NCBI RefSeq assembly: GCF_900187605.1
Contig: NZ_FYEA01000021.1
Coordinates: 3,258-48,708 of the forward strand
DNA: 45,451 nt
From: Pseudomonas sp. Irchel 3H7
GTDB lineage: Bacteria; Pseudomonadota; Gammaproteobacteria; Pseudomonadales; Pseudomonadaceae
Direction: 5' to 3'
Shown: piece by piece, positions 31,688 through 40,771 of the stretch
Layout of the letters: each line of letters begins with the position of its first letter
Numbering within the stretch: the first letter of the stretch is position 1
Program-made: the position numbers and the translations under genes
The notes under the pieces: model-generated
Told to the model about the DNA's origin: nothing
Seen by the model: only the letters and a program-made list of their open reading frames with translations
Database searches by the model: none

Positions 31688-33142
31688 ATGAGCCAGATCA
31701 AAACGCTTACGACCGCCAGTGGCGCACCTGTCGCCGATAACCAGAATTCCCGCTCCGCCGGCCCGCGTGGCCCTTTGCTGCTCGACGATTTCCACCTGAT
31801 CGAGAAGCTCGCGCACTTCAACCGTGAAAACATCCCTGAACGCCGCGTACATGCGAAGGGCTCGGGTGCTTATGGCACGTTCACCGTTACTCGTGATATC
31901 ACTGAATACACCAGCGCCAAGCTGTTCGAATCCGTTGGCAAGCAAACTCCGACTTTTCTGCGCTTCTCCACAGTGGGCGGCGAACGTGGTTCGGCGGATA
32001 CCGAGCGTGACCCACGCGGCTTCGCGCTGAAGTTCTACACCGAAGAAGGCAACTGGGACATCGTTGGCAACAACACGCCAGTGTTCTTCATTCGCGATCC
32101 ACTGAAATTTCCTGACTTTATCCATACGCAAAAACGTCTGCCGCAAAGCAATCTCAAAAGCGCGCAGATGATGTGGGACTTCTGGTCGCATTCGCCTGAA
32201 GCGCTGCACCAGGTCACCATTCTGTTCTCCGATCGAGGCATCCCGGACGGCTACCGTCACATGCACGGCTTCGGCAGCCACACCTACAGCCTGATCAGCG
32301 CTGAAGGCGAGCGTCACTGGGTAAAATGGCACTACAAGACCAAGCAAGGCATCAAGAACCTGGCGCCGGCCGATGCAGCGCGCTTGGCAGGCACTGATCC
32401 AGATTACGCGCAGCGTGATTTGTTTGAAGCCATCGAGCGCGGTGACTTCCCGAAATGGCGTGTGTGCATCCAGATCATGACCGAAGCTCAAGCAGCGGCG
32501 CATTACGAGAACCCATTCGACGTGACCAAAACCTGGTCGCAGAAAGAGTTCCCGCTGATCGAAGTCGGTGAGCTGGAACTGAATCGCAACCCGCAGAACT
32601 ACTTCGCTGAAGTCGAGCAAGCGGCGTTTGGCCCAAGCAACATGGTGCCGGGTGTTGGTCTGTCGCCAGATCGCATGCTGCAAGGTCGTGTATTCGCTTA
32701 CGCCGACGCGCACCGCTACCGTGTCGGTACCAACCACCAGCAACTGCCGGTGAATGCTCCACGCAGCCCGGTTAACACTTACCAGCGTGACGGCTCGATG
32801 GCATTCGGCAGTAACGGTGGTGCAGCACCTAACTACGAGCCGAACAGCTACACCGAAGCACCGAAACAAGCTCCGCGTTACGCAGAACCTGCGCTGGCCT
32901 TGAGCGGTGCCGCTGATCGCTACGATCACCGCGAAGACACTGATTACTACAGCCACGCCGGTGCGCTGTTCCGTCTGATGAGCGATGAGCAGAAAGCATT
33001 GCTTGTCAGCAACATCGCTGGCGCGATGTCGGGTGTTTCCAGTGACGTCGTTGATCGTCAGTTGCAGCATTTCTACAAAGCCGATCCGGCGTATGGAGAA
33101 GCAATCGCAACGCTGCTCAACGTACAGCTTAACGAAGTCTAA
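31688..33142 (+). CDS. katA: Monofunctional heme catalase
   Basis: It splits hydrogen peroxide to water and oxygen in the cytoplasm. The 484-residue protein is a small-subunit catalase. The active-site motif ERRVHAKGSGAYG holds catalytic H55. GNWDIVGNNTPVFFIRDPLK holds the distal Asn (about N128). RVFAYADAHRYR carries the proximal heme ligand Y338. No signal peptide is seen. GAGGAAGAAG precedes ATG 31688. Its place directly before a ferritin gene and uvrA matches the katA locus in Pseudomonas. Which of several Pseudomonas catalases is the closest relative cannot be decided by eye, so the gene symbol is less sure than the function. Confidence 0.93.
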   Translation: MSQIKTLTTASGAPVADNQNSRSAGPRGPLLLDDFHLIEKLAHFNRENIPERRVHAKGSGAYGTFTVTRDITEYTSAKLFESVGKQTPTFLRFSTVGGERGSADTERDPRGFALKFYTEEGNWDIVGNNTPVFFIRDPLKFPDFIHTQKRLPQSNLKSAQMMWDFWSHSPEALHQVTILFSDRGIPDGYRHMHGFGSHTYSLISAEGERHWVKWHYKTKQGIKNLAPADAARLAGTDPDYAQRDLFEAIERGDFPKWRVCIQIMTEAQAAAHYENPFDVTKTWSQKEFPLIEVGELELNRNPQNYFAEVEQAAFGPSNMVPGVGLSPDRMLQGRVFAYADAHRYRVGTNHQQLPVNAPRSPVNTYQRDGSMAFGSNGGAAPNYEPNSYTEAPKQAPRYAEPALALSGAADRYDHREDTDYYSHAGALFRLMSDEQKALLVSNIAGAMSGVSSDVVDRQLQHFYKADPAYGEAIATLLNVQLNEV

Positions 33143-33153
33143 ACGAGAAGCAG

Positions 33154-33178
33154 AACCGCCCTCATTTGGGCGGTTTTT
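33154..33178 (+). terminator. Terminator after the catalase gene
   Basis: AACCGCCC (33154-33161), TCATTT loop, GGGCGGTT (33168-33175), then TTT (T-run 33174-33178). Canonical. It separates the catalase from the ferritin gene. Confidence 0.92.
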
Positions 33179-33291
33179 GCGTTATTTAGGCTGCTTTTCT
33201 AAGAATATCTTCGCTTTTATTGCGCTAATCGGGTGACCTTCCGGTCAGCTTGGTTCAAACTACAGACTTTCAAGTAGGGAGATGTAGGGCG

Positions 33292-33759
33292 ATGCAAGGC
33301 CACCCAGACGTTATCGATTACCTCAACACGTTGCTGACCGGCGAACTGGCCGCGCGTGACCAATATTTCGTTCATTCGCGGATGTATGAGGACTGGGGGT
33401 TCACCAAGCTCTACGAGCGAATCAATCACGAGATGGAAGAAGAAGCAGGTCACGCTGATGCGTTGATGCGCCGCATTCTGATGCTCGAAGGTACGCCGCG
33501 CATGCGTCCGGATGACTTGGACGTTGGCACCACGGTGCCGGAGATGCTCGAAGCCGATCTGCGTCTTGAGTACAAGGTCCGCGCTGCCCTGTGTAAAGGC
33601 ATCGAGTTGTGCGAGCAGCACAAAGACTATGTCAGCCGCGAGATCCTGCGGGTTCAGCTCAATGACACCGAAGAAGATCACACCTACTGGCTGGAAAAGC
33701 AGTTGGGCCTGATCAAGCTGATCGGCCTTGAGAACTACCTGCAATCTCACACTTCCTGA
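33292..33759 (+). CDS. ftnA: Ferritin of the bacterioferritin family, lacking the heme ligand
   Basis: A 155-residue four-helix iron-storage subunit, commonly annotated bfr. Start ATG 33292 behind GGGAGA gives the family start MQGHPDVIDYLNTLLTGELA; an in-frame TTG 14 codons earlier is not family sequence. Ferroxidase-type residues are present: E18, E51, H54, E93, E127 and H130. Residue 52, the heme-binding Met of true bacterioferritins, is Ala (EEEAGHAD). The subunit should therefore not bind the inter-subunit heme itself, which is the FtnA situation known in P. aeruginosa (a gene long called bfrA). It lies next to the catalase, so iron storage and peroxide removal are adjacent. Confidence 0.92.
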   Translation: MQGHPDVIDYLNTLLTGELAARDQYFVHSRMYEDWGFTKLYERINHEMEEEAGHADALMRRILMLEGTPRMRPDDLDVGTTVPEMLEADLRLEYKVRAALCKGIELCEQHKDYVSREILRVQLNDTEEDHTYWLEKQLGLIKLIGLENYLQSHTS

Positions 33760-33772
33760 TTGCAATCGATAC

Positions 33773-33812
33773 AAAAAAGCCCCTGTCACTGATGAAGTGA
33801 CAGGGGCTTTTT
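33773..33812. terminator. Bidirectional terminator between ftnA and uvrA
   Basis: AAAAAA, then GCCCCTGTCACT (33779-33790), GATGA loop, AGTGACAGGGGC (33796-33807), TTTTT. A perfect 12-bp stem flanked by A-run and T-run can serve both the plus-strand ferritin gene and the minus-strand uvrA. Confidence 0.96.
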
Positions 33813-33824
33813 CATGTCTGGCGT

Positions 33825-36659
33825 TTACGCCCGATCGCGGATCAGCAGCGGTTTGAGGTAATGACCAGTATGAGATTGCTTCATCTCGGCCACTTCTTCC
33901 GGTGTACCGGTGGCAATGATCTGCCCACCTTTGGAACCACCCTCGGGTCCGAGATCGACCAGCCAGTCGGCCGTCTTGATCACGTCGAGGTTGTGTTCGA
34001 TCACCACCACCGTATTGCCGTGGTCGCGCAGGCGATGCAGGACGTCGAGCAACTGCTGAATATCTGCGAAGTGCAAACCGGTAGTCGGCTCATCGAGGAT
34101 ATACAGGGTCTTGCCAGTGTCGCGCTTGGACAGCTCGCGAGACAGCTTGACCCGCTGTGCCTCGCCGCCGGATAACGTGGTCGCCGACTGTCCGAGCTTG
34201 ATGTACGACAGGCCGACATCCATCAACGTTTGCAGCTTGCGCGCCAGTGCCGGCACCGCGTCGAAGAACTCCCGGGCTTCCTCGATGGTCATTTCGAGGG
34301 TTTCGTGGATGCTCTTGCCCTTGTATTTGATTTCAAGGGTTTCGCGGTTGTAACGCTTGCTCTTGCACACGTCGCACGGTACGTAGATGTCCGGCAGAAA
34401 GTGCATTTCCACCTTGATCAGGCCATCGCCCTGGCACGCTTCGCAACGACCGCCCTTGACGTTGAACGAGAAACGTCCCGGGCCGTAACCACGGGAGCGC
34501 GACTCGGGCACGCCGGCGAACAGTTCACGGATCGGCGTGAACAGCCCCGTGTACGTCGCTGGGTTGGAGCGCGGCGTCCGGCCAATCGGGCTCTGGTCGA
34601 TATCGACGACTTTGTCGAGATGCTCCAGGCCTTTGATACTGTCGTGCGCAGCCGCTTCCAGCGTGGTCGCACCATTGAGCGCCGTGGCGCTCAGCGGGAA
34701 CAGCGTGTTGTTGATCAGCGTCGATTTGCCCGAGCCGGACACGCCGGTGACGCACGTCAGCAAGCCAATCGGGATGTCGAGGTCGACATTACGCAGGTTG
34801 TTGCCGCGCGCGCCTTTCAGCGACAGATTGAGCTTCTTGTTACGTGGCGTACGTTTGGCCGGCACTTCAATCTTCACCCGGCCCGACAGGTATTTACCGG
34901 TCAGGGAATCCGGATGCGCCATGACTTCAGCCGGCGTACCTTCGGCAACGATCTGCCCACCGTGTACGCCAGCGCCGGGGCCGATATCGACGACATAGTC
35001 AGCCAAGCGAATCGCATCTTCGTCGTGCTCGACCACGATTACCGTGTTACCGATGTCGCGCAGGTGCTTGAGAGTGCCGAGCAGTCGATCATTGTCACGC
35101 TGGTGCAAGCCAATGGACGGTTCGTCGAGGATGTACAAAACACCCACCAGGCCTGCGCCGATCTGGCTGGCCAGACGAATACGTTGTGCTTCACCACCGG
35201 AAAGGGTGTCAGCGCTGCGATCCAGCGACAGATAATCGAGACCGACGTTGACGAGGAACTGCAGACGCTCACGGATTTCCTTGAGAATCTTGTCCGCGAT
35301 CTCGCCACGGCGGCCGGTCATCTTCAGTTGGCCGAAGTATTCGCAAGCATCGCCGATCGGCAGATTGGTCACTGCCGGCAATGTCTTCTCGCCAACCCAC
35401 ACGTGGCGCGCTTCGCGACGCAGGCGCGTGCCACGGCAGTCCGGGCACGACTGAGTGCTGAGGAACTTGGCCAACTCTTCACGCACGCTCGCCGACTCGG
35501 TCTCGCGGTAGCGACGCTCGAGGTTGGGCACGATGCCTTCGAACGGGTGCGAACGTTTGACGATATCGCCGCGGTCGTTGAGGTATTTGAAGTCGACGTT
35601 CTGCGAGCCGCTGCCGTGCAGGATGGATTTCTGCTGATCGGCCGGCAGATCGTTGAACGGCACTTCCAGGCTGAAGCCGTAGTGCGAGGCCAGTGAGCCG
35701 AGCATCTGGAAGTAATAGACGTTACGCCGGTCCCAGCCGCGAATCGCACCTTCGGCCAGCGTCAGCTCACCGTTGACCAATCGCTTGATGTCGAAGAACT
35801 GCTTTACCCCCAGACCATCGCACGTCGGGCAGGCGCCGGCCGGGTTGTTGAAGGAGAACAGTTTGGGTTCGAGTTCGCTGATTGCATGCCCGCAGATCGG
35901 GCAAGCGAAGCGGGCGGAGAAGATCATTTCTTCGCCCGGCTCATCGTCCATCGGCGCGACCAGGGCGATACCGTCCGCCAGCTTCAGCGCGGTTTCGAAG
36001 GACTCCGCCAAACGCTGTTGCAGGTCGGCGCGCACTTTGAAGCGGTCGACGATCACATCGATCGAGTGCTTCTTCTGTTTATCCAGTTTCGGCAGCTCGT
36101 CGAGTTCGCAGATCCGGCCGTTGACCCTGGCGCGGACGAAACCTTGGGCGCGCAGCTCTTCGAAGACCGACAGGTGTTCACCTTTACGCTCGCGGATCAC
36201 CGGCGCCAGCAGCATCAGTTTGCTGCCTTCCGGTTGCGCCAGCACCAGGTCGACCATCTGGCTGACGGTCTGCGCTTCCAGCGGAATGTCGTGATCGGGG
36301 CAGCGCGGCGTACCCACGCGCGCATAAAGCAAACGCAGGTAGTCGTAGATTTCAGTGATGGTGCCGACCGTGGAGCGCGGGTTGTGCGAGGTCGACTTCT
36401 GTTCGATGGAGATCGCCGGCGACAGGCCTTCGATGGTGTCGACGTCGGGTTTTTCCATCATCGACAGGAACTGGCGGGCGTAGGCCGACAGCGATTCGAC
36501 ATAGCGGCGCTGACCTTCGGCGTACAGTGTGTCGAAGGCCAGGGACGACTTGCCGGATCCGGACAGGCCGGTGATGACGATCAGCTTGTCCCGTGGCAGG
36601 GTCAGGTCGATGTTCTTCAGGTTGTGGGTACGGGCCCCACGTATCAGGATCTTGTCCAA
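33825..36659 (-). CDS. uvrA: Excinuclease ABC subunit A
   Basis: UvrA is the damage-recognition ATPase of nucleotide excision repair and loads UvrB. It has 944 residues from a TTG start: MDKILIRGARTHNLKNIDLT is the family N-terminus, and GAGG lies 5 bases before it. An in-frame start 24 codons upstream would add unrelated residues. Two ABC modules are visible, with Walker A GLSGSGKSSLAFDTL and GVSGSGKSTLINNTL, and signatures LSGGEAQRIRLASQIG and LSGGEAQRVKLSREL. CxxC zinc pairs are visible, including CPICGH and CEACQGDG. A TATACT -10-like box lies about 35 bases upstream (36694-36699 on the complement). A LexA site was sought and not convincingly found. Confidence 0.97.
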   Translation of the reverse strand: MDKILIRGARTHNLKNIDLTLPRDKLIVITGLSGSGKSSLAFDTLYAEGQRRYVESLSAYARQFLSMMEKPDVDTIEGLSPAISIEQKSTSHNPRSTVGTITEIYDYLRLLYARVGTPRCPDHDIPLEAQTVSQMVDLVLAQPEGSKLMLLAPVIRERKGEHLSVFEELRAQGFVRARVNGRICELDELPKLDKQKKHSIDVIVDRFKVRADLQQRLAESFETALKLADGIALVAPMDDEPGEEMIFSARFACPICGHAISELEPKLFSFNNPAGACPTCDGLGVKQFFDIKRLVNGELTLAEGAIRGWDRRNVYYFQMLGSLASHYGFSLEVPFNDLPADQQKSILHGSGSQNVDFKYLNDRGDIVKRSHPFEGIVPNLERRYRETESASVREELAKFLSTQSCPDCRGTRLRREARHVWVGEKTLPAVTNLPIGDACEYFGQLKMTGRRGEIADKILKEIRERLQFLVNVGLDYLSLDRSADTLSGGEAQRIRLASQIGAGLVGVLYILDEPSIGLHQRDNDRLLGTLKHLRDIGNTVIVVEHDEDAIRLADYVVDIGPGAGVHGGQIVAEGTPAEVMAHPDSLTGKYLSGRVKIEVPAKRTPRNKKLNLSLKGARGNNLRNVDLDIPIGLLTCVTGVSGSGKSTLINNTLFPLSATALNGATTLEAAAHDSIKGLEHLDKVVDIDQSPIGRTPRSNPATYTGLFTPIRELFAGVPESRSRGYGPGRFSFNVKGGRCEACQGDGLIKVEMHFLPDIYVPCDVCKSKRYNRETLEIKYKGKSIHETLEMTIEEAREFFDAVPALARKLQTLMDVGLSYIKLGQSATTLSGGEAQRVKLSRELSKRDTGKTLYILDEPTTGLHFADIQQLLDVLHRLRDHGNTVVVIEHNLDVIKTADWLVDLGPEGGSKGGQIIATGTPEEVAEMKQSHTGHYLKPLLIRDRA

Positions 36660-36850
36660 AGTGGCCTCGCTCGGCGGGCGTCGAAAACGTAGGAGTATAC
36701 GGCCAAATACTGGATGGATGCACACTATCAAACGAAGGGTTTTTTACCCTGGATGAAGAGAGTTTCATCTATACGCGTCAAAGCGTCGCGATATACCCCG
36801 TCTACCGATGGGACTGGTAGAATCGCCGCCGGTTCACACGAGGTTTTTCC

Positions 36851-38248
36851 ATGCACGATCCCCACAGCGAACGCATGAGTGGCAGCGAGACCCGCGCGGC
36901 GAGCGGTCTGGCCCTGGTGTTCGCCTTCCGTATGCTGGGCATGTTCATGGTGTTGCCGGTACTGGCGACCTATGGCATGGACCTGGCGGGCGCGACCCCG
37001 GCCCTGATCGGCTTGGCTATCGGCGCTTACGGCCTGACCCAAGCGATTTTCCAGATTCCGTTCGGGATCATTTCCGACCGCATTGGCCGTCGTCCGGTGA
37101 TTTACCTCGGGCTGATCGTCTTCGCGCTTGGCAGCGTGCTGGCCTCTCAGGCCGATTCGATCTGGGGCGTAATCGCCGGGCGGATCCTGCAAGGTGCCGG
37201 GGCGATTTCCGCTGCGGTCATGGCGCTGCTTTCCGACCTGACCCGCGAACAGCACCGCACCAAAGCGATGGCGATGATCGGCATGACCATCGGTTTGTCG
37301 TTTGCCGTGGCCATGGTCGTCGGGCCTTTGCTGACCCGCGCTTTCGGTCTGTCCGGACTGTTCCTCGCCACCGGTGCCATGGCATTGGTCGGTATCGCCA
37401 TCATCATGTTCATGGTGCCGCGTTCCACCGGGCCGTTGCAGCATCGTGAATCCGGCGTGGCGCGTCAGGCCTTGATGCCAACGCTCAAGCATCCAGACTT
37501 GCTGCGCCTCGATTTAGGTATCTTTGTGTTGCATGCGATGCTGATGTCGAGCTTCGTCGCGCTGCCGCTGGCGCTGGTCGAAAAAGCCGGTTTGCCCAAG
37601 GAGCAGCACTGGTGGGTCTATCTCACCGCGCTGCTGATTTCGTTCTTCGCCATGATCCCGTTCATCATCTATGGCGAGAAGAAACGCAAAATGAAACGAG
37701 TTTTGCTCGGCGCCGTCCTGACGCTGATGCTGACTGAGCTATTCTTCTGGCAGTTCGGCGACAGCCTGCGGGCTCTGGTGATTGGTACGGTGGTGTTCTT
37801 CACCGCGTTCAATCTGCTGGAGGCTTCATTGCCGTCGCTGATCAGCAAGGTTTCACCGGCGGGCGGAAAGGGCACGGCCATGGGCGTGTATTCCACCAGC
37901 CAGTTCCTTGGTTCGGCACTCGGCGGGATACTCGGCGGCTGGCTGTTTCAGCATGGCGGTCTGTCGGTTGTGTTCCTTGGATGTGCCGGGCTGGCTGCAC
38001 TTTGGTTGGCCTTTGCTGTTAACATGCGTGAACCTCCCTACGTGACGAGCCTGCGCTTGCCGTTGTCGCCCGAGGCGATCCGCGAAGCGGGTCTGGTCGA
38101 GCGCCTCAAGGCCCTCGTAGGGGTAACCGATGCAGTGATAGTTGCTGACGAAGCGGCTGTTTACATCAAACTGGACAAAGAATTAGTGGATCGCGACACC
38201 CTCGAACGCCTGGTGAACAACCCGGCCGGGGCTGCTTGCGAAGCCTAG
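36851..38248 (+). CDS. MFS transporter, YajR-like, with C-terminal soluble domain
   Basis: A 465-residue major facilitator protein of the inner membrane, probably a proton-driven exporter of unknown substrate. Twelve hydrophobic segments span about residues 17-390. Motif A after TM2 reads GIISDRIGRRPVIYL, and RILQGAGAISAAVMA follows in TM4. After TM12 a soluble tail of about 65 residues (LRLPLSPEAIREAGLVERLK to the end) resembles the ferredoxin-like YAM domain of E. coli YajR. GAGG precedes ATG 36851; MSGSETRA at residue 9 is a possible later start. It sits between uvrA and ssb as in other Pseudomonas. Drug specificity cannot be inferred. Confidence 0.88.
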   Translation: MHDPHSERMSGSETRAASGLALVFAFRMLGMFMVLPVLATYGMDLAGATPALIGLAIGAYGLTQAIFQIPFGIISDRIGRRPVIYLGLIVFALGSVLASQADSIWGVIAGRILQGAGAISAAVMALLSDLTREQHRTKAMAMIGMTIGLSFAVAMVVGPLLTRAFGLSGLFLATGAMALVGIAIIMFMVPRSTGPLQHRESGVARQALMPTLKHPDLLRLDLGIFVLHAMLMSSFVALPLALVEKAGLPKEQHWWVYLTALLISFFAMIPFIIYGEKKRKMKRVLLGAVLTLMLTELFFWQFGDSLRALVIGTVVFFTAFNLLEASLPSLISKVSPAGGKGTAMGVYSTSQFLGSALGGILGGWLFQHGGLSVVFLGCAGLAALWLAFAVNMREPPYVTSLRLPLSPEAIREAGLVERLKALVGVTDAVIVADEAAVYIKLDKELVDRDTLERLVNNPAGAACEA

Positions 38249-38257
38249 GAGAACGTT

Positions 38258-38782
38258 ATGGCCCGTGGGGTTAACAAAGTCATATTGGTCGGCACTTGCG
38301 GCCAGGATCCCGAAGTTCGCTACCTGCCTAACGGTAACGCCGTGACCAACCTGAGTCTGGCCACCAGCGAACAATGGACCGACAAGCAAACCGGTCAGAA
38401 GGTCGAGAAGACCGAATGGCACCGTGTTTCGATGTTCGGCAAGGTTGCTGAAATCGCTGGCGAATACCTGCGTAAAGGTTCGCAGGTCTACATCGAAGGC
38501 AAGCTGCAGACCCGCGAGTGGGAAAAAGACGGTATCAAGCGTTACACCACCGAAATCGTGGTCGACATGCAAGGCACCATGCAACTGCTCGGCGGCCGTC
38601 CACAACAGGGCGACCAACAAGGCGGTGGCAACAACTACCAGCAGTCGGCTCCAGCTCCACGTCAGCAGGCACCGCGTCCGCAGCAGTCGGCTCCACAGCA
38701 GCGTTCGGCCCCGGCTCCACAGCAGGCCGCACCGCAACCGGCTCCGGATTTCGACAGCTTTGATGACGATATCCCGTTCTGA
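38258..38782 (+). CDS. ssb: Single-stranded DNA-binding protein
   Basis: SSB coats single-stranded DNA in replication, recombination and repair, and recruits partners. The 174-residue protein has an N-terminal OB fold (about 1-112, beginning MARGVNKVILVGTCGQDPEV, with EWHRVSMFGKVAEIAGEYLR). A Gln/Pro/Ala-rich flexible linker (about 115-162) follows, then the acidic tip FDSFDDDIPF that binds SSB partners. AGGAG precedes the ATG, 9 bases after the MFS gene, so both may be cotranscribed. A strong terminator follows. Confidence 0.98.
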   Translation: MARGVNKVILVGTCGQDPEVRYLPNGNAVTNLSLATSEQWTDKQTGQKVEKTEWHRVSMFGKVAEIAGEYLRKGSQVYIEGKLQTREWEKDGIKRYTTEIVVDMQGTMQLLGGRPQQGDQQGGGNNYQQSAPAPRQQAPRPQQSAPQQRSAPAPQQAAPQPAPDFDSFDDDIPF

Positions 38783-38806
38783 TTTGTCGCTGCACCCGTT
38801 CTAAGT

Positions 38807-38841
38807 AAAAAGGCCCGTCGCTGAAGCGACGGGCCTTTTTT
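38807..38841. terminator. Terminator after ssb, possibly bidirectional
   Basis: AAAAA, GGCCCGTCGC (38812-38821), TGAA loop, GCGACGGGCC (38826-38835), TTTTTT. Perfect 10-bp stem. The preceding A-run could also end the minus-strand yjf operon, whose last stop is at 38896. Confidence 0.95.
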
Positions 38842-38895
38842 GTGGGGCTTTTTTTCGTCTGCGGTTATCCCAAATCCCACAGGGATATCAGTGGT

Positions 38896-40053
38896 TCAGT
38901 CGAGGATCAGGTGCGGCAGAAAGCGGCTGGAATCTTTGGTGATCAGGCTGTTGTCTTCCCGTACACCAATCCCCGCAGCCTGATCGCCAATCACCCAGGA
39001 ACCGATCAGCGTGTAGCTGTCGCCGAATTTCGGCAGCGGTGCAAATTCCTGCAGGATAAATGGCGCATCCGTGTAGGGCCCATCCTCTTTGACGATCAGA
39101 CCGTCTGCCGTTTGCAGCTCAATGTTGGCGCCTTCGCGGGAGAAGTACGGCTTGCGTACCCATCCCTTGGGCACGGCGCTGGCCGGATTCGGATCGAGAT
39201 GCGCCGCCAGCAGATTCGGATGGCCCTGGTGCAGCTCCCACAGTAGCGGCAACGCGCCCTTGTTCGACAGGATCGCCTTCCACGCCGGTTCGAAAAACTG
39301 CGTATCGCACTCGGCAATCGCCGCGCCGAACGGCTCGTGGAAGATGAATTCCCAGGCGTGCAGCTTGAACAGGTGCGGGATCCAGCGATCTTCCAGGTCG
39401 ACGAAACGCCCTTCAGCGGTCAAACCGATGTCTTCGATATCGATGTGCCGTGATTCGATGCCGACCTTTTCGGCGATCAAGCGCAGGTAATCCGTGGTGC
39501 CCTTGTCCTCGACCGAGTCTCTCATCGAAGCGAAGTAGAACGGCCGCTTCAGTTGCAGCTCGGCGAAGGCCTTATGCAACTGGGTGTCGATGCTGTTGAA
39601 CTGGTCGGCATGGCGCGGCAGCGTGCCGCGCTCGATGCATTGTTCCAGCCAGCCCCACTGAAAAGCCGCCGCTTCGTAGAGGCTGGTCGGCGTGTCGTAG
39701 TTGAGTTCCAGCAATTTCGCCGGGCCGTCGCCGCTGTAGGAAAAGTCCATGCGCCCGTACAGATGCGGATGACCTTCCCGCCAGGACGTGCGGATCATGT
39801 CGTAGTACGGCGTCGGGATGCTCAGGCGATCCAGCAGCTCTTCGCTGTTGACCACGCGGTCGACCAGGTCCATGCACATCTCGTGCAGTTCGGTGGTCGG
39901 GTCCTCAAGATCGTTTTCGATTTGCGCGAGCGTGAACTGGTAGTACGCGCTTTCGTCCCAGTACGGCTCGTCGTCGATGGTGTGGAACATGAAGCCGAGG
40001 CTTTCGGCAGTCTGTTTCCAGTCAGGCCGCTCGGCGCAGAGGATCTTCTTCAT
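38896..40053 (-). CDS. yjfC: ATP-grasp ligase, glutathionylspermidine synthase-like (YjfC/YgiC family)
   Basis: The 385-residue protein matches the C-terminal synthetase domain family of glutathionylspermidine synthase, which joins a peptide carboxylate to an amine using ATP. The actual substrate of this stand-alone branch is unknown. Recognisable blocks are LLELNYDTPTSLYEAA (about 114-129), HLFKLHAWEFIFHEPFGAAI, KGWVRKPYFSREGANIELQ (about 296-314), DAPFILQEFAPLP and GSWVIGDQAAGIGVREDNS. The amidase half of Gsp synthetase is absent. The long upstream extension of the frame is non-family sequence, and ATG 40053 gives the family length. It starts 2 bases after the yjfM stop and is the last gene of the operon. 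Confidence 0.9.
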   Translation of the reverse strand: MKKILCAERPDWKQTAESLGFMFHTIDDEPYWDESAYYQFTLAQIENDLEDPTTELHEMCMDLVDRVVNSEELLDRLSIPTPYYDMIRTSWREGHPHLYGRMDFSYSGDGPAKLLELNYDTPTSLYEAAAFQWGWLEQCIERGTLPRHADQFNSIDTQLHKAFAELQLKRPFYFASMRDSVEDKGTTDYLRLIAEKVGIESRHIDIEDIGLTAEGRFVDLEDRWIPHLFKLHAWEFIFHEPFGAAIAECDTQFFEPAWKAILSNKGALPLLWELHQGHPNLLAAHLDPNPASAVPKGWVRKPYFSREGANIELQTADGLIVKEDGPYTDAPFILQEFAPLPKFGDSYTLIGSWVIGDQAAGIGVREDNSLITKDSSRFLPHLILD

Positions 40054-40055
40054 CG

Positions 40056-40754
40056 TCAGCTGCTCGAACGACCAGAACTGCTGCCCCAACCACCCCAGCC
40101 GCTGCGGGCACTGGACTGGCTGCCGAAGCCGCCGCGTGACGTCGATGAGGCCACATTGACCGGTTTGCTTTTGCTGCTTTCGTAATCCGTTTGGCTGCGC
40201 GTCGTGGTTTCGGCTCTGCGGTACTGCGTCGAGGTGTTGTACGGCTGGCGCGTTTCGCGATCGCGGTAAACCGTGCGCTCGGCGTTGTTGCTCATCGCGT
40301 TGCCGATCAGCCAACCGGTCAGCCAGCCATTTCCGCCTCCGCCGCCACCACCGCTGGAGACATGCGAAGTGCTTTGCACATGCTGCGCTGTCGTGTCACC
40401 GGCAGGCATTTGAGCATCGGCGATGGCGTCGAGGTTCTGCGCCGGCTCACCGCTCGCAGGCACTTTGAAGCCGCCGAGTTTCGGCACGAAGCGGCCGTCA
40501 GAATTCTTTTGGCACCAGTCAGCGGCAAAGTCCGCGTCGCACTTGGCCTTGTCGTCGTACGCCGGGGCAATGCGCCGGTGTTCGGTCAGGGCGGCGACGT
40601 AGGCGTTGGAGCAGACATCGGCGGCCACTTCGGCGTCGACGCACTGTTCCACATTCTGGAAACTGCGTGGTTGATCTGCGGCTGCCGCCTGGCCGGAAAT
40701 GGCCATGGCCACCGAGGCGGCGAGGGACAACTGAACGTATTTGCTGCGTTTCAT
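40056..40754 (-). CDS. yjfM: Exported DUF1190 family protein (YjfM/YgiB-like)
   Basis: A 232-residue protein of unknown function. It begins with a signal peptide (MKRSKYVQLSLAASVAMAIS, probable cleavage after AAA near residue 25). The mature part has four cysteines, C38, C48, C72 and C81, suited to two disulfides. A run of seven glycines precedes the hydrophobic NGWLTGWLIGNAM, and the tail is rich in Ser, Gly, Arg and Trp. DUF1190 proteins sit next to YjfC/YgiC ligases in enterobacteria, so it may be a partner or target of the ligase; this is an inference from gene order. CAGGAAG precedes the ATG. The mature protein is predicted to be periplasmic or membrane-attached. Confidence 0.85.
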   Translation of the reverse strand: MKRSKYVQLSLAASVAMAISGQAAAADQPRSFQNVEQCVDAEVAADVCSNAYVAALTEHRRIAPAYDDKAKCDADFAADWCQKNSDGRFVPKLGGFKVPASGEPAQNLDAIADAQMPAGDTTAQHVQSTSHVSSGGGGGGGNGWLTGWLIGNAMSNNAERTVYRDRETRQPYNTSTQYRRAETTTRSQTDYESSKSKPVNVASSTSRGGFGSQSSARSGWGGWGSSSGRSSS

Positions 40755-40771
40755 CTAAGGCTTCCTGCCGA

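Noticed and set aside
34230..35696. Plus-strand open frame of 488 codons opposite uvrA.
   Set aside because: Complement shadow of uvrA; no recognisable protein family or start signal.
36710..36725. LexA-like box CTGGATGGATGCACAC between uvrA and the MFS gene.
   Set aside because: Only partial match to the CTGT-N8-ACAG core at both ends and lacks the AT-rich centre; insufficient to claim SOS control of uvrA.
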